Assembly: GCF_009910365.1 (NCBI RefSeq)
Contig: NZ_CP036423.1
Coordinates: forward strand, 744,001 to 808,000
Source: Aequoribacter fuscus
GTDB taxonomy: Bacteria > Pseudomonadota > Gammaproteobacteria > Pseudomonadales > Halieaceae
DNA length: 64,000 nucleotides
Reading direction: 5' to 3'
Notes under the pieces: generated by a model
The model's database searches: none
Told to the model about the DNA's origin: nothing
Seen by the model: the letters and a program-made list of their open reading frames with translations, nothing else
Made by a program: the position numbers and the translations under genes
Part shown: positions 1-8,012 of the stretch, in pieces
Layout of the letters: each line of letters opens with the position of its first letter
Position numbering within the stretch: position 1 is the stretch's first letter

Positions 1-675
1 GGCTTGCTCGATGACCGAGGCGCCGCTGGATTGGTTGTTGCGCTGAACGGCCGTTACAATGTGGGTAATAGGAATTTGCAAGCGCCGCAGTGCCTCTGGA
101 TCAACGACAATTTGGTATTGCTTGACCATGCCGCCCACTTTGGCGACTTCAGCAACGCCCTCGACCGACTGCAGTTCTTGCTTAATAAACCAATCTTGCA
201 GTCGCGTGAGATCAGCCAAGTCGTGTTGGTTTGAACTATCGGTAATCGCGTACTGGTAGATCCAGCCAACACCAGTGGCGTCGGGGCCAATTTGGGGTTG
301 CACGCCGGCTGGCAGAATAGTCGATGCCTGGGATAGGTATTCGCTGATACGGCTGCGCGCCCAGTACACATCGGTGCTGTCATCGAAAATAACGTAGACA
401 TACGAGTCACCCATAAACGAATAAGCTCGTACGGTTTTTGCCCCGGGAATGCCCAGCAGCAAGTTACTTAAAGGGTAAGTGACCTGGTCTTCCACCACCT
501 GTGGTGCCTGTCCGGGAAAGGGTGTTTTTACGATCACCTGCACATCAGACAAGTCTGGTATGGCATCTACCGGGGTTCGCTGCAACGCGACCAATCCACC
601 AAGTACCACAACAACGGTGGCTAAGAGTACGAGTACACGTTGTTGAATTGACCACGCAATAATTTTGTTAATCAT
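1..675 (-). CDS. cusA: CusA/CzcA-type heavy-metal RND efflux permease, N-terminal part (cut by window edge)
   Basis: The reading frame is open from the ATG at 675-673 to base 1 (225 codons, no stop), so the gene continues outside the window. The protein begins MINKIIAWSIQQRVLVLL, with a first membrane helix at about residues 12-30, followed by the porter-domain signature around TPVDAIPDLSDVQVIV and PFPGQAPQVVEDQVTYPL. This is the typical start of the heavy-metal (HME) branch of RND pumps, which export Cu(I)/Ag(I) or Zn/Co/Cd from periplasm and cytoplasm. Its ATG overlaps the end of the adaptor gene by 8 nt, suggesting translational coupling. The CusF-like domain on the partner adaptor favours copper or silver as substrate. 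The metal-binding methionines lie outside the window, so substrate is inferred. Confidence 0.93.
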   Translation of the reverse strand, partial: MINKIIAWSIQQRVLVLLATVVVVLGGLVALQRTPVDAIPDLSDVQVIVKTPFPGQAPQVVEDQVTYPLSNLLLGIPGAKTVRAYSFMGDSYVYVIFDDSTDVYWARSRISEYLSQASTILPAGVQPQIGPDATGVGWIYQYAITDSSNQHDLADLTRLQDWFIKQELQSVEGVAEVAKVGGMVKQYQIVVDPEALRRLQIPITHIVTAVQRNNQSSGASVIEQA

Positions 676-2206
676 GGTGGTCTCCATGCTGGTCGGTAGA
701 GGTGTTGTGTTTGCTGTGATCCTGGCGCGTCGATGTTGGTGTTACTTCCGTTGAATTTTTGGGTATCGAGTGGCCTTGCTCGTCTGCCCCAGAATTTTCG
801 TGGATCATAACCTCGGCAATGCCGTAACCAAACTCTGTGGCAGTGATGCGCATATGTACCGAGGCTCCCTGCTTCAACTGTGGCCATAGGGTCGGGTCCA
901 GAACCTCAAATGACATTGTCATGTCGGGCCACGACCATTCTGGTATCGGCTCATGATGTACCTCAACTAGCCCAAAATCGGGCGTGGCACTGATAATTCT
1001 GGCCATCACCCAGACGCTAGCGGATTGAGCATCAAGCTGGCTACGTTCAACTTCGGCGGCAATCAAGGACTCCGAATCCAGTAAAAACTGTCCGTTGGTG
1101 ATTACGCTGTCGCCTAATCTGAGCCCCGAGCGCACCTCAACTTGATCTTGGTAGGTAGCACCGAGCTCGACGTTAGCAAAGGTGTAGGCGCCGTCTCCTA
1201 GCCACTTTGCGATTCGAGCAGTGCGTCCATCCGATACAACGGAAGAAGTGGGGACGGTCAAAACATCGCGAGTGTGCGTTGATCGAATTTCTAACTCGAC
1301 AAACTCGCCTACCTGCATTTGCGCATTATCGATGGCAAGGCGAACAACCGGTTTACGACTGCGAGCATCTAGAGTTGGAAGGGCGTTGAGTAATTCGGCT
1401 GCGATTTTTTCAGTCTTACCGTGTTTGGTGAGCACGAAGGCCTGGTAGTGTGACAGCGGCGTTGGTGTTTCGTCAGCGTAAAGTTCCGCGGTAATCCAGC
1501 GCTTTGAGGGGTGCTGCACACCCAAGAGCGTTTGGCCCGATTTAACAAATTGCCCGGACGATACCGATAGCGCAGCAGCAATACCCCCGCGTTTCGCTAA
1601 GATGGGGACCTCTGTCAGCACCTGCTTGCGTTGCTCTATTTGTACAATCGTGCTTTCGGCCACATCAAACTGCAGCAAACGTTGTTTGGCAGCATCGTAA
1701 AGCGCTTTGTTGTTCTGATTTAGCGCCAGTATCAGATTTTCTTGGGCAGTGATCAATTCGTGCGAATACAGCGTGTAAAGTACATCCCCCTCCTGAACGT
1801 ATTGGCCAATGTCGGTGACGTTAACGTTCTCAACCCATGCGTCTAAATGAACGGTCTCGTTCCAATAGGCGCTCTGATCAAATTCCACTACGCCCAGCGC
1901 TTTCACTGTCTCTTGAATCGAGGTTTGCTTTGCCTTGGCAATTCTGACGCCCAGACTTTGTTGTATCGATGCGGTGATGCTCGGTAACCCAGAGTTGGAA
2001 TCGGCTTCTTCGTAAACCGGGATTAGATCCATCCCCATAGGTGATTTACCTGGTGCATCACGGCGGTAGCTGGGATCCATGGGGGCAACCCAGTACAAAG
2101 GTTGTAGCTCGGCTGAGTTGCCCGTTTCAGACTGCTGCATGACCAAGTAGGTTGCAATAACGGCGGTCGCGGTGATTACGCCCGCTGTCAGTAAATTAAT
2201 TTTCAT
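668..2206 (-). CDS. cusB: CusB-type periplasmic adaptor with heavy-metal-binding and CusF-like domains
   Basis: 512-residue membrane-fusion protein linking the CusA pump to the outer-membrane channel. I chose the ATG at 2206 because GGAG lies just upstream; an upstream in-frame ATG at 2227 has that GGAG inside its own coding part. Residues 1-25 form an N-terminal membrane anchor. Residues 38-66 match the heavy-metal-binding domain seen before CusB/CzcB, but its cysteines are replaced (APMDP, KSPMGMDL). The barrel-sandwich/lipoyl region follows. Residues 398-470 resemble the copper chaperone CusF: H418, W426, M429 and M431 have exactly the spacing of CusF H36/W44/M47/M49. A His-rich tail (HSKH, HGDHHD) ends the protein. 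Cu(I)/Ag(I) is therefore the likely cargo. The start overlaps the cusC end by 11 nt. Confidence 0.93.
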   Translation of the reverse strand: MKINLLTAGVITATAVIATYLVMQQSETGNSAELQPLYWVAPMDPSYRRDAPGKSPMGMDLIPVYEEADSNSGLPSITASIQQSLGVRIAKAKQTSIQETVKALGVVEFDQSAYWNETVHLDAWVENVNVTDIGQYVQEGDVLYTLYSHELITAQENLILALNQNNKALYDAAKQRLLQFDVAESTIVQIEQRKQVLTEVPILAKRGGIAAALSVSSGQFVKSGQTLLGVQHPSKRWITAELYADETPTPLSHYQAFVLTKHGKTEKIAAELLNALPTLDARSRKPVVRLAIDNAQMQVGEFVELEIRSTHTRDVLTVPTSSVVSDGRTARIAKWLGDGAYTFANVELGATYQDQVEVRSGLRLGDSVITNGQFLLDSESLIAAEVERSQLDAQSASVWVMARIISATPDFGLVEVHHEPIPEWSWPDMTMSFEVLDPTLWPQLKQGASVHMRITATEFGYGIAEVMIHENSGADEQGHSIPKNSTEVTPTSTRQDHSKHNTSTDQHGDHHD

Positions 2207-3515
2207 GGTGAGTCTCCGGTGAATCAAGGGCCTCGGTCTGCAGATAAAATTGCAGGTCGGTCGTGGTTTTCCAAAACGCTATTTCAGCGTCGTTGAGTTT
2301 TAGTTGGTATTCATTGCGGCGCACTTGCGCATCCAATAGCTCCGTGAGGGCGCTGGCATTTTGCATGCTCTCGATCTCTAGGCTGGCAATTTGCGTTGCG
2401 CTCAAGGGTAATAAGTCATCTCGCAAGAGAGCGGTACGTTGTTGAAGCTCTTTGAGTTTCGCCTGAAGCGCCAAGGCGTCACTTTTCAGTTTGCGGACGA
2501 GATAGCTGCGCTCAAAACTGGCGGCCTGATGCGACGATTCGGCGCTTCGTAGAGCATAGTCTTGCCGCTTTGACTGGCGAATCGGTACATCAAAACTCAA
2601 TGCAATCGAGGCAAAGTCACTTCGGCTAGTGCCGAGCGGAGAGTCGTCGCGATAGCCATAACTTGCCTCCAGAGAAAATTGCGGCTTGTAGGCATCTTTC
2701 GCGAGTCTGGTGTTAAGGTCGGCTACGCTCAATTTTTCGTCACTCATACGAAGGCGTGGATGCTGTAATAAAGCTGCCTCTATTTCTGGCGAGTCGGTTT
2801 TTATGAGGGTACTCGCAAGGGTCGTCAGATGTGTTAGGCCCGTTGCGGGTAGTTGTTTGAATTGCTCTTCTTCGGAGCTTGGGCTCCAATATCGCAGTTT
2901 TTGAACCGTGGCTTGCTGCTCACCGAGTGCCATTAGTAATTGCTCATCGAGCATTAAAAGTTCAGTTTGCAGGCGCAGCAACGTGGATTGTCGAGCAGCA
3001 GCCGAGTGCTCGTAGGTGTTGATCTTGCTAGCATATAGCGTGTTCAAGATGGTTTTTTGCTCGTTGAGCAAGGCAATTTTGCGCTGTAACCCGAACATCG
3101 ACAGCCAGTCCAGTCTGCTTAGGCGCAGTACTTCGGCACGTCGTAGCTGCGTCTTTTGCCCTTGCTCTGCTGCCATCTGCTTACCCTGCTGATTTTTTAA
3201 CTGTCGTGTCGCGAGCCGAGGTAGTGCTTGTTTGAGACCGACCGTGATTTGCGTCATGGGCTCTTGGTCAAATTCAAAACTGTCCACAGGCAGGTTGGCA
3301 ATACCAATGCGAAGGCTTGGGTCAGGAAGAGCGAGGGGGTAGCTAGCCTGCTCAGTTTGGGCGCGCTCCTGGTGCGCACTTGCTTGCATCAAAAGGTCAT
3401 TTCGCACTGCGTTTAGCGCGAAGCCGTCTAACGAAACCGATGGTTCGCTCCAAGCGAAAGATGCGCTAACCAGAGCGCCAAAAAACGCGCTCATGCGGAT
3501 GAAGTGAAAAATCAT
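2196..3515 (-). CDS. cusC: TolC/CusC-family outer-membrane efflux channel
   Basis: 439-residue outer-membrane factor forming the exit duct of the tripartite metal pump. The ATG at 3515 is preceded by GGAG at good spacing; an in-frame TTG four codons upstream covers that ribosome site and is less likely. An N-terminal signal peptide (about residues 1-23, ending near SFAWS) is followed by two repeated outer-membrane efflux domains rich in long amphipathic helices (QAALLQHPRLR-like stretches, LKSDALALQAKLKELQQR). The sequence has no lipobox, unlike E. coli CusC. It is the second gene of the leftward copper operon, after the small Cys/His protein, and its 3 prime end overlaps cusB. Family assignment is firm; the symbol follows operon context. 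Confidence 0.9.
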   Translation of the reverse strand: MIFHFIRMSAFFGALVSASFAWSEPSVSLDGFALNAVRNDLLMQASAHQERAQTEQASYPLALPDPSLRIGIANLPVDSFEFDQEPMTQITVGLKQALPRLATRQLKNQQGKQMAAEQGQKTQLRRAEVLRLSRLDWLSMFGLQRKIALLNEQKTILNTLYASKINTYEHSAAARQSTLLRLQTELLMLDEQLLMALGEQQATVQKLRYWSPSSEEEQFKQLPATGLTHLTTLASTLIKTDSPEIEAALLQHPRLRMSDEKLSVADLNTRLAKDAYKPQFSLEASYGYRDDSPLGTSRSDFASIALSFDVPIRQSKRQDYALRSAESSHQAASFERSYLVRKLKSDALALQAKLKELQQRTALLRDDLLPLSATQIASLEIESMQNASALTELLDAQVRRNEYQLKLNDAEIAFWKTTTDLQFYLQTEALDSPETHHEN

Positions 3516-3551
3516 GGATTGCTCCAATTGTTAAGTGACCAACAGGGCAAC

Positions 3552-3575
3552 TTACCGAATGATTGGATTCGGTAA
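3552..3575. promoter_or_regulatory. Perfect 9-bp inverted repeat before cusC
   Basis: TTACCGAAT and ATTCGGTAA are separated by 6 nt in the 82-nt gap between the small Cys/His gene and cusC. It could be an operator for a metal-responsive regulator, or an RNA hairpin that modulates read-through into cusCBA. No T-run follows on the coding strand, so it is not a classical terminator. Confidence 0.45.
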
Positions 3576-3597
3576 ATTGCAGGCGTAGTTATCCTGT

Positions 3598-4017
3598 CTA
3601 ACTTACAATTGGCGGTCTAAATAAGGTCGAACTTGGGTGGTGAGGCGCACCGGCGCGAAGAGTGCGAAAATACGTTTTGGGGCGTAGCGCCGCGTTGCTG
3701 GAGGATGCTGAAGTGCTTGCGTATGTGGCCCCCGAGCATTGCGCCATTGAGCACTGGCTCATGTCGCCCTCGCAGCAATCGTGACTCTCGGGTTGGTGCA
3801 TGTGTGGCTCGTGCACTGTTGGTTCAGCGTAGACGCTTAGCAGGGGTGCATGGTTGGCCCCGATGGGCGTTACGATTCTCTGATCAGCGCTTACTGTCGC
3901 CTGTGGTGCACGTGTTTCTTGGTCGTGACAATTTGCAGACACACCTTCGCTGAACGGCAAGCCAAAGCAAAGCAGCAGGGCGTAAAGGGCTAATGTATTG
4001 ATGCGCAATTTGATCAT
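3598..4017 (-). CDS. Small secreted Cys/His/Met-rich protein, putative periplasmic copper binder
   Basis: 139 residues. A signal peptide of about 28 residues (hydrophobic LYALLLCFGLPF, then SANC) points to the periplasm. The centre carries a dense metal-ligand region: HEPHMHQPESHDCC, then MSQCSMAQC. The C-terminal 45 residues are Ser/Ala/Arg-rich without recognisable fold. I do not recognise a defined family with certainty; it resembles the poorly described small Cys/His proteins (CopL-like or DUF2946-like) often found as first gene of Cus/Cop operons. Position as the first gene of the leftward operon ahead of cusCBA suggests a metal buffer, chaperone or sensor for Cu(I). Function is inferred from composition and context only. 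Confidence 0.7.
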   Translation of the reverse strand: MIKLRINTLALYALLLCFGLPFSEGVSANCHDQETRAPQATVSADQRIVTPIGANHAPLLSVYAEPTVHEPHMHQPESHDCCEGDMSQCSMAQCSGATYASTSASSSNAALRPKTYFRTLRAGAPHHPSSTLFRPPIVS

Positions 4018-4190
4018 GCATCCATCATAATCCCAGTGCAGAACATTGCCAACACGCAGTGGTTTGCTAATCGTCTGTTTTTCTGTAAAAAAGTGGCATT
4101 ATTACCCGCAACAGAAGTCGATTGCGGCGTTTTTTGAGTGTATCTTGCCGCGCTCGTGCAATACCCCAACCTCGATCCGAGAGGTGAATT

Positions 4191-5492
4191 ATGAAGACCG
4201 TCGTTACACTCAGCTCACTCTTATTAGCAACCGCCTTGCTGCTCACCGGTCACGGCGTTCAAATTACGCTTTTACCGCTAAAAGGCGCGGGTCTGGGCTT
4301 GTCTGACACTGTTATTGGCTTAACCGGTTCGGCGTATTTCGCTGGGTTTGTGTTGGGCTGTTTTGTTGTGCCGCAAATGATCGGACGTGTTGGTCACATT
4401 AGAGGCTTTGCGGTGTTAACTGCGGTGATAGTCACGGCGTTGTTAAGTATGGAGTTATCGGGCTGGTGGCCTCTGTGGGCTTTGGCGCGGGGTGCTATCG
4501 GTTTTATGATGTGCGGCCTGTACACGGTCATCGAAAGTTGGTTGAACGACCAGGCGACGGATACCACTCGCGGTCGAGTGCTTGCCGCGTACACCTTTGT
4601 AGTGCTCATGGCCATGGCCTTGGGGCAGTTTCTGCTGTCCTGGATGCCGATCAGTACTGCGACGCCCATTATTGCGGCGGCAATGTTAATCGCTATGGCT
4701 ATTGTTCCTGTAGGTCTAACACGGCAATTGGCGCCTGCGCCGATGGCAACGACTCGTGTGAGTTTTGGTTTGTTGTATCGTCGGTCTAAAGTAGCTTTTG
4801 CGGGTGCGCTCATGTCCGGCTTGGTAACAGGGAGTTTCTGGACCTTGGGAGCCGTGTTCGCCAAGCGCTCGATGCCGGAAATTAGCGACGTCTCGCTGTT
4901 CATTGCCGCAGCGATTATTGGTGGGGCGGTTGCGCAGTATCCAGTGGGTTTGTTGTCGGATCGATTTGGGCGTCCGCGTATTTTGGTAGCCTTAAGTAGC
5001 TTGAGTGTTGCCGTTTGCGCATTGCTGGCCTTAGCAACTGAGAGAGTTGTGTTGTTGGGTTTGGTGACAGTGTTCGGCGCCGTGGCGATGCCTATGTATG
5101 CTCTAGCGTTAGCTACGGTAATCGACAAAGCGAGAAGCGGCGAGTTTGTATTAGTCGGAACGTCGGTGCTGCTACTGAACGCGACAGGTGCTGCTCTGGC
5201 ACCTCTATTTATCGGCCCCCTAATGGACGCAGCCTCAGTGAGTATGCTGTGGTGGAGCCTGGCGTTAACCAGCGGCTTGATTGGATTTTATATCTTCGTA
5301 CACCGCAGCGACCGTGAAAACGTTGCCCCAGAGGAGCAAACCCCATTTAATATGGCAGCTCCAGAAATTGCGCCCACCGCCTTCGAGCTTGATCCTCGAG
5401 GACCGGATTCTATGGAAGAGGTCATTGAGCCCGCGGTAGAGCGACCCGCTTTCGACGACTCGCATGCTGGTGCACAAGCCGACAAAGCCTAG
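4191..5492 (+). CDS. MFS transporter, YcaD-like
   Basis: 433-residue major facilitator with about 12 hydrophobic segments over residues 1-370 and a hydrophilic, acidic C-terminal tail of about 55 residues. The N-terminal half carries YcaD-like features (GHGVQITLLPLKGAGLGLSD, and the loop motif ESWLNDQATDTTRGR). The cytoplasmic loop-2/8 type motif is visible as LLSDRFGRPR around residue 258. The ATG at 4191 is preceded by GAGAGGTGAATT, a good ribosome site. It stands alone, divergent from the copper operon and followed by the ribosomal protein operon. Substrate cannot be read from the sequence. YcaD/sugar-type efflux is the nearest family I recognise. Confidence 0.85.
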   Translation: MKTVVTLSSLLLATALLLTGHGVQITLLPLKGAGLGLSDTVIGLTGSAYFAGFVLGCFVVPQMIGRVGHIRGFAVLTAVIVTALLSMELSGWWPLWALARGAIGFMMCGLYTVIESWLNDQATDTTRGRVLAAYTFVVLMAMALGQFLLSWMPISTATPIIAAAMLIAMAIVPVGLTRQLAPAPMATTRVSFGLLYRRSKVAFAGALMSGLVTGSFWTLGAVFAKRSMPEISDVSLFIAAAIIGGAVAQYPVGLLSDRFGRPRILVALSSLSVAVCALLALATERVVLLGLVTVFGAVAMPMYALALATVIDKARSGEFVLVGTSVLLLNATGAALAPLFIGPLMDAASVSMLWWSLALTSGLIGFYIFVHRSDRENVAPEEQTPFNMAAPEIAPTAFELDPRGPDSMEEVIEPAVERPAFDDSHAGAQADKA

Positions 5493-5618
5493 ATTTACGC
5501 GGTGGAGAACTCTCGCACGAACACTTCTTGCTATTACCCTAAATAGCCTGTAAGCTTCGCGCTCGAAAATTTGCCCGGTCTATCCGTAGGCCGATCTCCT
5601 TGTCACACCGCAGAGAGT

Positions 5619-5640
5619 GGGTGGCATTAACCCGTAAGGA
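5619..5640 (+). promoter_or_regulatory. Possible S6:S18 autoregulatory leader element upstream of rpsF
   Basis: A short hairpin GGGT-loop-ACCC at 5619-5633 lies immediately before CCG and the Shine-Dalgarno AAGGAG of rpsF. Many bacteria carry an RNA element here that is bound by the S6:S18 complex and represses translation of the operon, with a CCG trinucleotide as a hallmark. The match is short and judged by eye, so this is tentative. Confidence 0.3.
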
Positions 5641-5648
5641 GCTTATCT

Positions 5649-6092
5649 ATGCGACATTACGAAATCGTATTTATGGTGCACCCTGATCAGTCTGAGCAAG
5701 TCCCAGGCATGATAGAGCGCTATACTCAAATCATTGAAAAAGACGGCGGTAAAGTCCACCGTTTGGAAGACTGGGGTCGTCGCCAGTTAGCCTACACCAT
5801 CAACAAAGTGCACAAAGCGCATTATGTTTTGATGAATGTTGAAGCCTCACTTGAAGCAATGGACGAGTTAACCACTATCTTCCGTTACAACGATGCCGTA
5901 ATCCGTAACCTTGTGATCAAAATGGATGAAGCTGACACTTCAGAGTCTTTGATTATGAAGGCGGAAAAAGAAAGCCGTGAGCGCAAGAATCGTTACGAAG
6001 AGCGTCGTGCTGCTGAAGCCGAAGCAGAGAGTAATGATGACGAAGATCAAGACGACAGCGACGAAGACGCTGACGACAAAGACGCTGAATAA
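5649..6092 (+). CDS. rpsF: 30S ribosomal protein S6
   Basis: 147 residues; begins [20 protein letters not shown], the hallmark S6 start, with the central [14 protein letters not shown] motif. S6 binds 16S rRNA in the platform as a dimer with S18. The ATG follows AAGGAGCTTATCT. The last 40 or so residues form a very acidic tail ([19 protein letters not shown]), longer than the usual S6 end; E. coli S6 has a glutamate tail extended by RimK, so this may be an encoded equivalent. It is the first gene of the rpsF-rpsR-DUF2232-rplI operon; only 16 nt separate it from rpsR, so there is no priB here. Confidence 0.99.
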   Translation: MRHYEIVFMVHPDQSEQVPGMIERYTQIIEKDGGKVHRLEDWGRRQLAYTINKVHKAHYVLMNVEASLEAMDELTTIFRYNDAVIRNLVIKMDEADTSESLIMKAEKESRERKNRYEERRAAEAEAESNDDEDQDDSDEDADDKDAE

Positions 6093-6108
6093 GCGGTAGG
6101 AGAAGACC

Positions 6109-6336
6109 ATGTCACGATTTTTTAGACGACGTAAGTTTTGCCGCTTCACCGCGGAAGGTGTAAAACAAATCGATTATAAAGATTTGGAAACCCTGAAAGC
6201 GTACATCACCGAAACCGGTAAGATCGTACCTAGCCGTATTACGGGCACAAAAGCAAAGTATCAGCGTCAGTTGGCAACGGCTGTTAAACGCGCACGTTAC
6301 TTGGCTTTGTTGCCTTACACTGACTCTCACGAGTAA
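6109..6336 (+). CDS. rpsR: 30S ribosomal protein S18
   Basis: 75 residues, the usual length. The start [18 protein letters not shown] and the motif [20 protein letters not shown] are diagnostic. S18 binds next to S6 on the 30S platform. It is preceded by GGTAGGAGAAGACC, a strong ribosome site, and follows rpsF after 16 nt, so the two partners are made from one transcript. One Cys (residue 11) remains of the zinc-type set, as in E. coli S18. Confidence 0.99.
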   Translation: MSRFFRRRKFCRFTAEGVKQIDYKDLETLKAYITETGKIVPSRITGTKAKYQRQLATAVKRARYLALLPYTDSHE

Positions 6337-6368
6337 GTGATTGGCCCTTAAGTGGGCGGAGGGATGAC

Positions 6369-7271
6369 GTGAAAGCGCTAGCCCAATTTGCAATGCGGGG
6401 CCAATGGCAGGCGATGTTTTTAACCATCGCAGGCGCGGGTAGTGCTCTGTTTTGTTGGGTAAGCGCCGCGATTATCGCTTTAGTGAGTTTGCAACAGGGC
6501 CCCAAATGGGGTGGTTATCTGTTGTTTTGGGCTTTGTTGCCCTCGGGTCTGTTAGTTTATGTTTATGGCGATGCAGGCCCATTGATGTTGTTAGTCAGTG
6601 CTTGGCTTATGGCCAGTGTTTTGCGCCTGAGTGGTAGTCTGAGCACGGCATTGCTTAGCGCGGTGCCAATAGGTTTAGCCAGCGGTGGTGTTGTGGTTCT
6701 GTTTGGGCAGGGCTATTTAGAGCAGCTGGTGGCCTTATTCGATTCGTTCATCGCAAGCGTTGAACAATCGATGCAAGGCGGTGCGGAGATCGCGTTTGAT
6801 CGACCCACTCCACTGCAAATTGCCGGCATATTGGCACTGTCGAATGCCTTTGCGGCATCAGCGTCGGTGTTGCTTGGCGCCTACTGGCAGTCGTCTTTGT
6901 ATCGCCCAGGTTTGTTTGGGCGTGAGTACATAAGAGCGGTAGTGCCGGCGACAACAGCGATCGTGTTGGTGGTATTTGCTGTCGCGATGGTCGTTGCGGA
7001 TATGGCAAATGGTAGTTGGGCCGCGATATTTTGCGTGCCTTTGGTGTTTACTGGTTTGGGCTACGTGCATGCGCGTGGACGAGCAAAACACAAAGGCAAG
7101 GGCTACTTTACAGGCTTTTATGTGCTTTGGGTGGTCTTTGATTTTATTAAGTTGGCGGTGGTAGGAATTGCCCTGCTGGATAGTGTTATGGGGTTGCGGA
7201 AACAGTTCTTACCCAGTGATTCACAGGGTGAGCTCGATAAGACGCCAACCGACCACGACAAAGATTTATAA
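6369..7271 (+). CDS. DUF2232-like integral membrane protein of the rpsR-rplI operon
   Basis: 300 residues with about eight hydrophobic segments and short loops, for example SALFCWVSAAIIALVSL near the N-terminus and VLWVVFDFIKLAVVGIALL near the C-terminus. The GTG at 6369 is used because GGAGG stands at 6358-6363; the ATG at 6364 runs straight into TGA. A membrane protein of the DUF2232/YybS type occupies this position between rpsR and rplI in Pseudomonas and relatives. The biochemical role is unknown to me. Its conserved place suggests co-expression with ribosome synthesis rather than a proven functional link. The last 20 residues are polar. Confidence 0.85.
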   Translation: MKALAQFAMRGQWQAMFLTIAGAGSALFCWVSAAIIALVSLQQGPKWGGYLLFWALLPSGLLVYVYGDAGPLMLLVSAWLMASVLRLSGSLSTALLSAVPIGLASGGVVVLFGQGYLEQLVALFDSFIASVEQSMQGGAEIAFDRPTPLQIAGILALSNAFAASASVLLGAYWQSSLYRPGLFGREYIRAVVPATTAIVLVVFAVAMVVADMANGSWAAIFCVPLVFTGLGYVHARGRAKHKGKGYFTGFYVLWVVFDFIKLAVVGIALLDSVMGLRKQFLPSDSQGELDKTPTDHDKDL

Positions 7272-7302
7272 ACGAGGGCAAGCCCTCAAAAAGAGGTGAG
7301 TT

Positions 7303-7752
7303 ATGGACGTTATTTTACTTGAAACAGTGGGTAACTTGGGTGGCCTGGGCGATCAAGTATCGGTAAAAGCCGGGTTTGGACGCAACTACTTGTTGCCTCA
7401 GGGCAAGGCAGTTCCAGCGACAGCTGAGAATGTCGCCGAATTCGAGGCCCGCCGCGCCGAGCTTGAAGCCGCTGCTGCTGCTGCATTGACTGCTGCTGAG
7501 AAACGCGCTGACGCGATCAATGGTATGGGCACCGTGACCATTACCATGAAAGCGGGCGACGAAGGCAAGTTGTTCGGTTCTGTAGGTACTCGTGATATCG
7601 CCGAAGCAGCCACTGCCGCTGGTACTGCGATTGATAAATCAGAAGTTAAGTTGCCAGAAGGCGCATTGCGTGAGATCGGCGAATACGAAATCGCTATTCA
7701 GGTACACGCCAATGTTATGGCAACACTGACTTTGGCGGTTGTTGCCGAGTAA
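7303..7752 (+). CDS. rplI: 50S ribosomal protein L9
   Basis: 149 residues. The start [19 protein letters not shown] and the motif [19 protein letters not shown] are diagnostic for the N-terminal 23S rRNA-binding domain. A long Ala-rich connecting helix (residues about 46-70) leads to the C-terminal domain ([15 protein letters not shown]). RBS AGAGGTG precedes the ATG. It closes the ribosomal operon and is followed by a predicted terminator. Confidence 0.99.
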   Translation: MDVILLETVGNLGGLGDQVSVKAGFGRNYLLPQGKAVPATAENVAEFEARRAELEAAAAAALTAAEKRADAINGMGTVTITMKAGDEGKLFGSVGTRDIAEAATAAGTAIDKSEVKLPEGALREIGEYEIAIQVHANVMATLTLAVVAE

Positions 7753-7796
7753 TGCTTCTTCGGGCGTCGTTGTGGCGCCCGCTAAAGTCAGGTCGC

Positions 7797-7824
7797 GCCT
7801 GCCGGGCAACGGCAGGCACGTTTT
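7797..7824 (+). terminator. Rho-independent terminator after rplI
   Basis: GCCTGCCG (7797-7804), loop GGCAA, CGGCAGGC (7810-7817), then ACGTTTT. A strong 8-bp GC stem with a short T-run ends the ribosomal protein operon. The remaining 190 nt up to dnaB hold no gene I can support and presumably carry the dnaB promoter. Confidence 0.7.
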
Positions 7825-8012
7825 GCTGCCCCTGTTGCCTTCCCCTCATGTTTACACTCGCTCTTCACTGCTTGGTGAGCTAATTGCCACCTTGGCAAGA
7901 CGGCCGAAAGCCCATTCTGTATCCGCAGTCTGTTGCGAGATGAGTCGATGTAGTGGTTTTTTTAGACTGAGAACTCAGGTAGGCTATCGTCTTTTGCTGA
8001 TCCGCATCCAAT

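Noticed and set aside
4394-5128. 244-codon open frame antisense to the MFS transporter
   Set aside because: Low-complexity composition mirrors the membrane gene on the other strand; no ribosome site or family.
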